Shown here: positions 1 through 4,784 of the stretch, one piece after another | Layout: each line of letters opens with the position of its first letter | How positions within the stretch are numbered: the first letter of the stretch is position 1 | Made by a program: the position numbers and the translations under genes | Assembly (NCBI GenBank): GCA_903903935.1 | Contig: CAIVAX010000423.1 | Location: 1-6,689 of the forward strand | DNA length: 6,689 nucleotides | From: an uncultured Hyphomicrobiales bacterium | Lineage (GTDB): Bacteria; Pseudomonadota; Alphaproteobacteria; Rhizobiales; Beijerinckiaceae | Direction of reading: 5' to 3' | Notes under the pieces: model-generated | Database searches by the model: none | Seen by the model: the letters and a program-made list of their open reading frames with translations, nothing else | Told to the model about the DNA's origin: nothing

Positions 1-283
1 CAAACAGCCAGCCATGATAATTGCAGCGCAGCCCGCACTGTTCGACAAAGCCATAGGAGAGATCGGCGCGCCGATGCGGGCAATGGCGATCAACCAGACC
101 ATAATGTCCGGACAAATCCTTATAGAGGACAAGATCCTCGCCCATCAGGCGCACGGGCTTGACCGGATTATCCGCAAGTTCCGAGGCTCCGGCGATGGGG
201 TGCCAATAGCGGCGCAGATAATCGCCCATGGGCGTGCCAGCACCAACTTGCGTGAGCTCATGATTCTTTTCAGCAGCCAGCAT
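1..283 (-). CDS. Rieske 2Fe-2S aromatic oxygenase, phthalate 4,5-dioxygenase-like (N-terminal part)
   Basis: Only the first 94 residues are present; the gene runs off the left edge. The N-terminus (MLAAEKNHELTQVGAGTPMG) has the typical opening of the large subunit of phthalate 4,5-dioxygenase-like Rieske oxygenases, followed by RRYWHPIA. A complete Rieske cluster-binding motif is visible: Cys68-Pro-His70-Arg, 16 residues, then Cys87-x-x-His90-Gly-Trp. In this family the Rieske domain passes electrons to a mononuclear iron that hydroxylates or dihydroxylates an aromatic acid; that catalytic domain is outside the window. The ATG at 283 is chosen because it matches the family start and has GAGG five bases upstream; the frame is open further upstream but without family similarity. 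It lies 120 bp behind the hydrolase on the same strand, next to an aromatic hydroxylase. The family is secure, but the substrate (phthalate, phenoxybenzoate, vanillate-like or other) cannot be decided. Confidence 0.87.
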   Translation of the reverse strand, partial: MLAAEKNHELTQVGAGTPMGDYLRRYWHPIAGASELADNPVKPVRLMGEDLVLYKDLSGHYGLVDRHCPHRRADLSYGFVEQCGLRCNYHGWLF

Positions 284-302
284 GATCACCTCGCCCGGAT
301 CA

Positions 303-325
303 GAGGGGTCGGCGCGCCGCCCCTC
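303..325. repeat. GC-rich inverted repeat just upstream of the Rieske gene
   Basis: The arms GAGGGG (303-308) and CCCCTC (320-325) enclose the 10-bp palindrome CGGCGCGCCG (310-319); only T309 is unpaired. It lies 20 to 42 bp upstream of the Rieske start, between the hydrolase stop and the ribosome-binding site. As minus-strand RNA it would form a very stable hairpin with a CGCG loop. No U-run follows, so it is not a classical terminator. It could be an attenuating hairpin, an operator or a processing site. Confidence 0.5.
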
Positions 326-403
326 GCTCTTCAGCCGATCTTTTAAGCGAGCGGACACAGACTGACAATCGCTTACGCAGGTCTCAGCCCGCCCAGTGCA
401 AAT

Positions 404-1321
404 CTATTTGAAGCCAAGCTGAGCTACGAAAGGATCAACATGCGAGCCCCATAAACGGCCACCTTTGGCGATCAATTTATGGCCATCGTCATCCGGCACG
501 GGACCAGTGACAACAAATTTGGCGCGCCCTCCAGCAGCTGCAAAAGCCTGATACCAGCTTTTGGGCTGTGTCGGCCCCCAGAATAAATCATTGGGCGCAT
601 AGAGCCAGAGGCTGGCGATTGTGCTGGTGCGCCCATAATTTTTATAGAGATCGGTAAGCGCCTCCGAAAAGCAGCTCTGCGCGGGCCGTTTTTCAGGTTC
701 GCCTCCCGTGCCGCCGGAAAAATTGATCGCACCGATCACGCCCGGCAGATTACGAGATGCCGCCGCCACTGTTGTGATGCCACCGACAGATTGCCCCACC
801 AGAATGATTTTGCGGCTATCGACCCATTTTTGAAGGCGCGCCCATGCCACAACATCGCTGACAATATCGGCGGCATTGCCAATCGCCCGATCAAATTTGG
901 GCGTACCACTGCACACGCCCGCAGCGCTGATGTTAATCGCACTGGCCTCTAGATCCGCGCCGCCGGTTGCGCCATAGCCGGGGCGAATGGGCGCTATCAC
1001 AGCAAAGCCTTTGCGCTGCCAATAAGCGACATGACCGCGCAAGACAGGATATTGCAAAGCCTGCCGGTCAGCAGCCTTGGGTGCGCGTCCATGTGAAAAC
1101 ACAATCAGCGGAAAGGGGCCTTTTCCCTCTGGCTTGAAGATTTGCGTATGCACTTGCCAGCTTTGGCCAGCGGCTTTGGCGGGGATGAGTTCAATTTGCG
1201 GTTCAGGCACCTCAGCAGCTAGCGCAGCTGCAGGCGTCAGCATTGCCGAACACACGCTCGCGCCTAGAAGAATGGCAGACAATAAGCTCACAAAAGGACT
1301 GAAGCGGCGTTGTAATGTCAT
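404..1321 (-). CDS. Exported alpha/beta hydrolase (dienelactone-hydrolase-like esterase)
   Basis: This 305-residue protein has a Sec-type signal peptide: Arg5-Arg6, a hydrophobic stretch at about 11-30, and an Ala-rich cleavage region ending near Ala-Leu-Ala-Ala at 33-36. The rest is an alpha/beta hydrolase: an oxyanion/HG segment FSHGR at 75-79, nucleophile elbow G-Q-Ser178-V-G, a likely acid Asp245 (APNDLFWG), and His281 in DDDGH. The mature part has exactly two cysteines, Cys137 and Cys217, which could form a disulfide in the periplasm. The likely role is ester hydrolysis outside the cytoplasm; the substrate is unknown, though the neighbours suggest an aromatic ester. The ATG at 1321 is chosen because it begins a proper signal peptide. 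A GTG at 1402 would add 27 residues before it and is less likely. The ribosome-binding site is weak. It follows the regulator gene by 153 bp on the same strand. Confidence 0.82.
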   Translation of the reverse strand: MTLQRRFSPFVSLLSAILLGASVCSAMLTPAAALAAEVPEPQIELIPAKAAGQSWQVHTQIFKPEGKGPFPLIVFSHGRAPKAADRQALQYPVLRGHVAYWQRKGFAVIAPIRPGYGATGGADLEASAINISAAGVCSGTPKFDRAIGNAADIVSDVVAWARLQKWVDSRKIILVGQSVGGITTVAAASRNLPGVIGAINFSGGTGGEPEKRPAQSCFSEALTDLYKNYGRTSTIASLWLYAPNDLFWGPTQPKSWYQAFAAAGGRAKFVVTGPVPDDDGHKLIAKGGRLWGSHVDPFVAQLGFK

Positions 1322-1380
1322 CCCGCAGACATGCCTAAGATCAAACAACGCGCACCCACCCGATTTGCCACTGACCCATG

Positions 1381-1409
1381 TGCTTGCAACCCTGCAGGGC
1401 ACGCAAGCA
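1381..1409. repeat. Nested inverted repeat upstream of the hydrolase gene
   Basis: TGCTTGC (1381-1387) and GCAAGCA (1403-1409) form perfect 7-bp arms around the 10-bp palindrome CCCTGCAGGG (1390-1399). It sits in the 153-bp gap between regulator and hydrolase, 60 to 88 bp upstream of the hydrolase ATG. It may be an operator or an RNA hairpin separating expression of the two genes. No T-run follows on either strand, so I do not call it a terminator. I see no convincing promoter elsewhere in this gap. Confidence 0.45.
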
Positions 1410-1474
1410 AGACAGTCTATTGCTGCCAGATAGCATCACAAAGGCTGCGACGAAAGCCAATTATCTCTTCAAGA

Positions 1475-1963
1475 TCAGGATTTTGAGGCGTTTTTAGGTT
1501 CCGGTACGCTGGCTTTGAGTGGCGCTCTGGAAAAGTCATTGGCGCCCGCAACCGCTTTGCTGAGCAAAGCGAGAAATTGCCGCGTTTCTTGTTTGGAGAG
1601 GCCGCACAGCATGTTGTCTTGTGCTTGCAGCACATAGGGCTCGATCTTTTTGAGCAATTGCCGGCCTTGTGGCGTGATTTCCAACACACGGGCGCGGCGA
1701 TCTTCAGCGCTGATGCGTCTTTGCAGCAGGCCTTTGACCTCGAGCCGATCAATCACACCGCCCATAGTTGTGCGATCATGCGCGATGAGCGCGGCAAGCC
1801 CGGCCTGATCAATGCCCTTATGGCTGGCTAAAGTGGCAAGCGCGACATATTGCACCGGCGTCAAATCAAAGCCGCCCCCCTCAACCTCAAGCTGAAAGAC
1901 CGCAACAGCGATTTGTTGAAAGCGGCGGGCCAAATGGCCGGGCGTGGCTAAGAGATCAATCAT
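1475..1963 (-). CDS. MarR-family transcriptional regulator, MobR-like by context
   Basis: This 162-residue protein is of usual MarR length. A winged helix-turn-helix spans about 33-100. The recognition helix region is near 62-80 (HDRTTMGGVIDRLEVKGLL), and the wing carries the conserved Asp88-Arg-Arg90 followed by a strand and TPQGR. Helices at 1-28 and 104-140 would form the dimer interface. MarR proteins usually repress adjacent genes and are released by small phenolic ligands. The gene is divergent from the mobA-like gene, as mobR is in Comamonas testosteroni, so 3-hydroxybenzoate or a related acid is the likely effector (inference). ATG 1963 is preferred over a TTG three codons upstream. 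The ribosome-binding site is poor (only GGG close to the start), which fits low expression. It shares a control region with mobA and probably represses itself. Confidence 0.88.
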   Translation of the reverse strand: MIDLLATPGHLARRFQQIAVAVFQLEVEGGGFDLTPVQYVALATLASHKGIDQAGLAALIAHDRTTMGGVIDRLEVKGLLQRRISAEDRRARVLEITPQGRQLLKKIEPYVLQAQDNMLCGLSKQETRQFLALLSKAVAGANDFSRAPLKASVPEPKNASKS

Positions 1964-1972
1964 GGAACCCAA

Positions 1973-2001
1973 TTGACAAGTATACTGATCATCAGTACTA
2001 T
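1973..2001 (+). promoter_or_regulatory. Sigma-70-type promoter for the mobA-like gene
   Basis: A perfect -35 TTGACA (1973-1978) is followed by a 17-bp spacer and a -10 TACTAT (1996-2001), which matches the consensus at four of six bases including the most conserved ones. Transcription would begin near 2008, leaving an untranslated leader of about 118 nt before the ATG at 2127. The dyad at 1983-1997 fills the spacer and enters the -10, as expected for a repressible promoter. A weaker alternative could lie closer to the gene (TTGAAG at 2069, TTCTAT at 2094, spacing 19). Confidence 0.6.
1983..1997. promoter_or_regulatory. Probable operator for the MarR-type regulator
   Basis: TACTGAT-C-ATCAGTA is a perfect dyad with 7-bp arms and a one-base centre, a size and AT-rich character usual for MarR operators. 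It lies between the -35 and -10 of the rightward promoter. It also covers the expected start site (about 1996) of the leftward promoter. A dimer bound here could block both transcripts. Placement and symmetry are seen directly; binding is inferred. Confidence 0.6.
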
Positions 2002-2002
2002 C

Positions 2003-2030
2003 ATTATATCAGACGCTCAGGCTTTGTCAC
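2003..2030 (-). promoter_or_regulatory. Sigma-70-type promoter for the MarR-family gene
   Basis: On the minus strand GTGACA (2030-2025, five of six to TTGACA) is followed after 16 bp by a perfect TATAAT (2008-2003). Transcription would start near 1996, inside the operator dyad, giving a leader of about 33 nt before the ATG at 1963. Its elements interleave with those of the rightward promoter, so RNA polymerase probably cannot occupy both at once. Confidence 0.55.
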
Positions 2031-2070
2031 CTCTTTTCGAAGAGGACTTGCAAAAGCTTGGGCCAGCTTT
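2030..2070 (+). promoter_or_regulatory. Two potential hairpins in the mobA leader RNA
   Basis: CCTCTT-TTCG-AAGAGG (2030-2045) is a perfect 6-bp stem with a UUCG tetraloop in RNA. It is followed by AAAGCT (2053-2058) and AGCTTT (2065-2070) around a 6-nt loop. Both lie within the predicted 118-nt untranslated leader. They may stabilise the message or be incidental; no known riboswitch is recognised. Confidence 0.35.
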
Positions 2071-2126
2071 GAAGTGCCAAATGATTCCGTACATTCTATC
2101 TTAAAAGAGATCGAGAGAGGCGCGCC

Positions 2127-4046
2127 ATGCAATTTCATATGAATGGCTTCATCCCCGGTGATCCAGACATTGCCGATCCTGTTCGCCGCAGGGGCGAGAA
2201 GGCCAAGCCTGGTGTCTTGCCGCAGGAGACCGATGTGCTGATCGTTGGCACGGGACCCACGGGCCTCACTCTGGCCGCGCAACTCTCGCGCTTTGCGGAC
2301 ATTAAAACCTGCATTATAGAACAGCGCGAGGATCGCCTCTTGCGCGGGCAGGCCGATGGCATTTCGTGCCGCTCGATGGAAATGTTCCAAGCCTTTGGCT
2401 TTGCCGAACGTGTGCTGCGCGAATCCTATTGGTGTAGTGAGACCACCTTTTGGAAGCCGATCACGGACAAGCCCAGTGAAATCGCCCGCAGCGGCCGCAT
2501 TCAGGATGTCGAAGACGGCCTGTCTGAAATGCCCCATACATTGCTCAATCAGGCCCGTGTGCATGATTTCTATCTCGATATCATGCATAAATCTGCCCAT
2601 GCGCTTGAGTCGCACTATGCCCGCCGCTTTCTAGATCTGACGATCAATCGGGCTAATCCTCATCCTGTTGAAGTGCGCTTTGAGCGCCTTGATGAGAGCC
2701 ATAAGGGCGAGATTGAAACCATCAAGGCCCGCTATGTTGTAGGATGTGATGGCGCACGCAGCGCCGTGCGCGGCGCGATTGGCCGCAAATTAGAGGGCGA
2801 GGCCCTCAATCAAGCTTGGGGCGTGATGGATGTTTTGCCCGTCTCGGACTTTCCCGACATTCGCCGCAAAAGCCTGATCCAATCAGCCGGTGGTGGCAGT
2901 CTTATCATCATTCCGCGCGAAGGGGGCTATCTCACCCGCATTTATGTCGAGATGGATAAGCTTGATAAAAGCGAGCGTATCGCCAATCGCAATTTTGATG
3001 TGCAAGATGTGATCGCGGCAACTCAAAAAGTGATGTATCCCTATCGCTTCGAGGTGAAGGACATTGCTTGGTGGTCAGTCTATGAAATCGGCCAGCGCAT
3101 GTCTGAACAATTTGATGATGTGCGCAATGCCGACGATCTGCCTTGCGTCTTTATCGCGGGCGATGCCTGTCATACTCATAGCCCCAAAGCGGGGCAGGGC
3201 ATGAACACTTCCATGCAGGATGGGTTTAATCTGGGCTGGAAATTGGCGTCTGTTTTGCGCCAGCAGGCCGCCCCGCATCTGCTCAAAACCTATTCAGAGG
3301 AGCGCGTATTAACGGCGCGTCAGCTGATCAATTTTGATCGCGAATGGGCCAGCCTGTTACATGCCGCAACGCAATTCAATGCTGATGGCTCGCCCAAAGT
3401 TGATCCCAGCGAAGTGCAGCGCTATTTCGTGCAACATGGCCGCTATACCGCCGGTGTCGCCACACAATATCTGCAAGGCCTCTTGGTTGGTCCGGCCACA
3501 CATCAACATCTTGCCAAGGGCTTCACCATTGGCATGCGCTTTCATTCCGCACCCGTGATTCGCGCTGGAGATTCGCGGCCTATGCAATTGGGCCATTGCG
3601 TTGAGGCAGACGGGCGCTTTCGTTTGTTCTTGTTTGCCGATGCTGCCGATCCACGCGACAAAGACTCAGCCCTTGCGCAGCTGTGTGACTGGCTGGTGAA
3701 GGCAGATGCCTCACCCCTGCGGCGCTATACGCCCAGCATGCAAGATGTCGATGCGCTGTTTGATGTGCGCGCCATCGTGCAACAGAGCTTTCAACATTTT
3801 GAAATGAGACAAGTGCCTCCTTTGCTCTTTCCGCAAAAAGGCCAATTTGGCGTGCATGATTATGAAAAAGTCTTTTGCCCAGATTTCAAAACGGGACCTG
3901 ATATTTTTGGTCTGCGTGAGATCAATCGGCACACAGGCTGTGTGGTGATCGTGCGACCCGATCAATATATCGGCCATGTGCTGCCCTTGCAGGCGACACA
4001 TGAGATCGCCGCTTATTTTGACGCTTTTATGAAACACAGCGGCTAA
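2127..4046 (+). CDS. mobA: 3-hydroxybenzoate 4-monooxygenase (FAD-dependent aromatic hydroxylase)
   Basis: This complete 639-residue flavoprotein is of the phenol hydroxylase/MobA group; I recall Comamonas testosteroni MobA as also 639 residues. Expected reaction: 3-hydroxybenzoate + NADPH + O2 to protocatechuate in the cytoplasm. The N-terminus MQFHMNGFIPGDP is typical of the subfamily. The FAD-binding GxGxxG is at 41-46 (GTGPTG) after a beta strand, the DG motif at Asp208-Gly209 (VVGCDGARSAVR), and the GD motif at Gly345-Asp346 followed by ACHTHSPKAGQGMN. Residues matching active-site positions I recall from C. testosteroni MobA (Asp75, His135, Lys247, Tyr271) appear as Asp77, His137, Lys248 and Tyr273. 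The C-terminal 170 or so residues are the thioredoxin-like dimerisation domain of phenol hydroxylases, ending with VVIVRPDQYIGHVLPL. GAGAGG six bases upstream fixes the start. It is divergent from the MarR-type gene and probably induced by its substrate. Confidence 0.87.
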   Translation: MQFHMNGFIPGDPDIADPVRRRGEKAKPGVLPQETDVLIVGTGPTGLTLAAQLSRFADIKTCIIEQREDRLLRGQADGISCRSMEMFQAFGFAERVLRESYWCSETTFWKPITDKPSEIARSGRIQDVEDGLSEMPHTLLNQARVHDFYLDIMHKSAHALESHYARRFLDLTINRANPHPVEVRFERLDESHKGEIETIKARYVVGCDGARSAVRGAIGRKLEGEALNQAWGVMDVLPVSDFPDIRRKSLIQSAGGGSLIIIPREGGYLTRIYVEMDKLDKSERIANRNFDVQDVIAATQKVMYPYRFEVKDIAWWSVYEIGQRMSEQFDDVRNADDLPCVFIAGDACHTHSPKAGQGMNTSMQDGFNLGWKLASVLRQQAAPHLLKTYSEERVLTARQLINFDREWASLLHAATQFNADGSPKVDPSEVQRYFVQHGRYTAGVATQYLQGLLVGPATHQHLAKGFTIGMRFHSAPVIRAGDSRPMQLGHCVEADGRFRLFLFADAADPRDKDSALAQLCDWLVKADASPLRRYTPSMQDVDALFDVRAIVQQSFQHFEMRQVPPLLFPQKGQFGVHDYEKVFCPDFKTGPDIFGLREINRHTGCVVIVRPDQYIGHVLPLQATHEIAAYFDAFMKHSG

Positions 4047-4079
4047 TGCCTGCCAAATGATCAGCAGATACGTGTGCTC

Positions 4080-4117
4080 AAAAATTAACCTTTGCGCACA
4101 GTTTCTCTTTAATTTTT
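4080..4117. terminator. AT-rich inverted repeat after mobA, possible weak terminator
   Basis: AAAAATTAA (4080-4088) and TTAATTTTT (4109-4117) are perfect 9-bp arms around a 20-nt loop, 33 bp past the mobA stop. The right arm ends in five T, so it could act in a Rho-independent manner, but the stem has no G-C pair and the loop is long. The alternative TGTGC/GCACA pairing within it is also weak. Confidence 0.3.
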
Positions 4118-4196
4118 AGCTTGCAGAGTTTTTTTGAGGGGTATATGAGCACCCTCGCTCGGCCGTGGTATGGCGGTCCTTGTATGGTGTGCTCAC

Positions 4197-4472
4197 ATGA
4201 GCAATGAAACGATCGGCTTGTCCCAGACGCCCTCTGCCGCCGAAGACAAGTCCTCTCCTTCTTCAGTGCATGGTCATCAACAATCGTCCTGGATTTTATT
4301 TATCGCCTGCATTGGCGTTGTTGATGGCGATATTGGAACCAGCCCCCTTTACGCCTTTCGCGCCGTTATGTTGGCAGCAGGCTCTGCACATAATGGTGTG
4401 CAGCGCGACGATGTGATCGGGATCCTCTCTTTGATCCTCTGGTCGCTGATGATCATTGTCACGCTGAAATGA
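4197..4472 (+). pseudogene. kup: Truncated Kup potassium transporter, first 91 codons only
   Basis: The fragment starts at ATG 4197 and carries the unmistakable Kup/HAK/KT start of the first membrane segment, including [12 protein letters not shown] at residues 44-55, then [21 protein letters not shown] at 71-91 (second membrane segment), after which a TGA follows at once. Full Kup proteins are about 600 residues or longer with some twelve membrane spans, so only about one seventh remains and no transport is possible. The nearly invariant Tyr before [10 protein letters not shown] is Asp43 here (VVDGDIG), a further sign of relaxed selection. No clear ribosome-binding site precedes this ATG. 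The sequence continues directly into a photolyase fragment in another frame, so truncation is by deletion or recombination rather than a point mutation. Confidence 0.85.
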
Positions 4473-4473
4473 G

Positions 4474-4602
4474 CGTCTGGCTGACCACCGCCCGCTGGCG
4501 GAGGCTGTGAGGCTTGGCCCGGTCCTGCCGCTCTATAATGTCGAGCCCGACCTTCGGGCACAGCCTGACGTCTCAGCGCGACAATGTGGGACGCCCATCT
4601 GA
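4474..4602 (+). pseudogene. Internal fragment of a DNA photolyase/cryptochrome-family gene
   Basis: In the frame of base 4474 the DNA reads RLADHRPLAEAV, then RLGPVLPLYNVEPDL and RAQPDVSARQ, before diverging and stopping at TGA 4600. This matches the photolyase N-terminal alpha/beta domain, usually close to LRLADHxPLxxA, GPVLPLYVxEP and PDxSARxW. The usual start of the domain (VWFRRDL) is missing, as is everything after SARQ, including the FAD-binding domain. After Gln39, a two-base shift would restore WDAHLR before TAG, suggesting one further small indel. About 42 of an expected 450-500 or so codons survive, so it cannot function. The join to the kup relic lies within a few bases of 4469-4474. 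Recognition is by memory of the family pattern and is fairly confident. Confidence 0.7.
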
Positions 4603-4621
4603 GAGTGTAGATGGCATGATT

Positions 4622-4659
4622 ATAAAATCAGCTATTTAGTAGATATATTATGATTTTAT
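4622..4659. repeat. AT-rich inverted repeat
   Basis: ATAAAATCA (4622-4630) and TGATTTTAT (4651-4659) are perfect 9-bp arms with a 20-nt loop, followed by TTTTTTAA. It may be a weak terminator closing the relic zone or a protein-binding site. Arm and loop sizes equal those of the repeat at 4080-4117, though the sequences differ. Confidence 0.35.
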
Positions 4660-4732
4660 TTTTTAAACTGAACAAGCCTTGAAATCTTAAATTAAGCGCT
4701 AAGTTAAAAAATAAAGTCATATTGTTGAATTA

Positions 4733-4760
4733 AAAGATCCTGAGTTAAAGATCCTGAGTT
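4733..4760 (+). repeat. Perfect 14-bp tandem repeat (two copies)
   Basis: AAAGATCCTGAGTT occurs twice head to tail with no mismatch (4733-4746 and 4747-4760), 25 bp before the start codon of the large repeat protein. It lies where promoter or leader elements are expected. A regulator binding twice, or a length-variable spacer, are both possible. Confidence 0.8.
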
Positions 4761-4784
4761 TTTGTAAAGATAGAATGAATAACA

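Larger units (their letters stand above)
4603..4784. other. AT-rich intergenic region before the large repeat protein
   Basis: There is no coding capacity here. After a small stem CCATCT/AGATGG (4595-4600/4609-4614), base composition drops abruptly to strongly AT-rich at about 4618. It contains a 9-bp inverted repeat, a 14-bp tandem repeat, and only weak promoter-like hexamers (for example TTGTTG at 4722 and TAAAGA at 4746, spacing 18). The promoter of the downstream gene should lie here, but I cannot place it with confidence. Confidence 0.5.

Noticed and set aside
14..346. Plus-strand 110-codon open frame at the left edge
   Set aside because: It lies opposite the minus-strand Rieske gene, which has a full cluster-binding motif and a family-typical start; the plus-strand product resembles nothing.
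1244..1264. Lipoprotein-type cysteine in the hydrolase signal peptide
   Set aside because: The residues before Cys24 (Ala-Ser-Val) do not fit a lipobox, which needs Gly, Ala or Ser directly before Cys.
1322..1402. GTG start giving a 332-residue hydrolase
   Set aside because: The added 27 residues would precede a normal signal peptide and contain no membrane-targeting logic; ATG 1321 gives a proper export signal.
2004..2615. Minus-strand 203-codon open frame opposite the start of mobA
   Set aside because: It is the antisense shadow of a well-supported 639-residue flavoprotein, and it would run through the divergent control region.
4145..4207. 20-codon frame (ATG 4145) with GAGGGG upstream, overlapping the kup relic start
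   Set aside because: It looked like a leader peptide, but it has no repeated regulatory codons or attenuator structure and sits before a dead gene; chance is as likely.
4733..4760. CRISPR-like repeat
   Set aside because: The two copies are directly adjacent with no spacer and are only 14 bp, so this is a simple tandem duplication.
4145..4784. Insertion sequence or transposon between mobA and the giant gene
   Set aside because: There is no transposase-like frame, no matching terminal repeats and no target-site duplication; only the two gene relics are seen.
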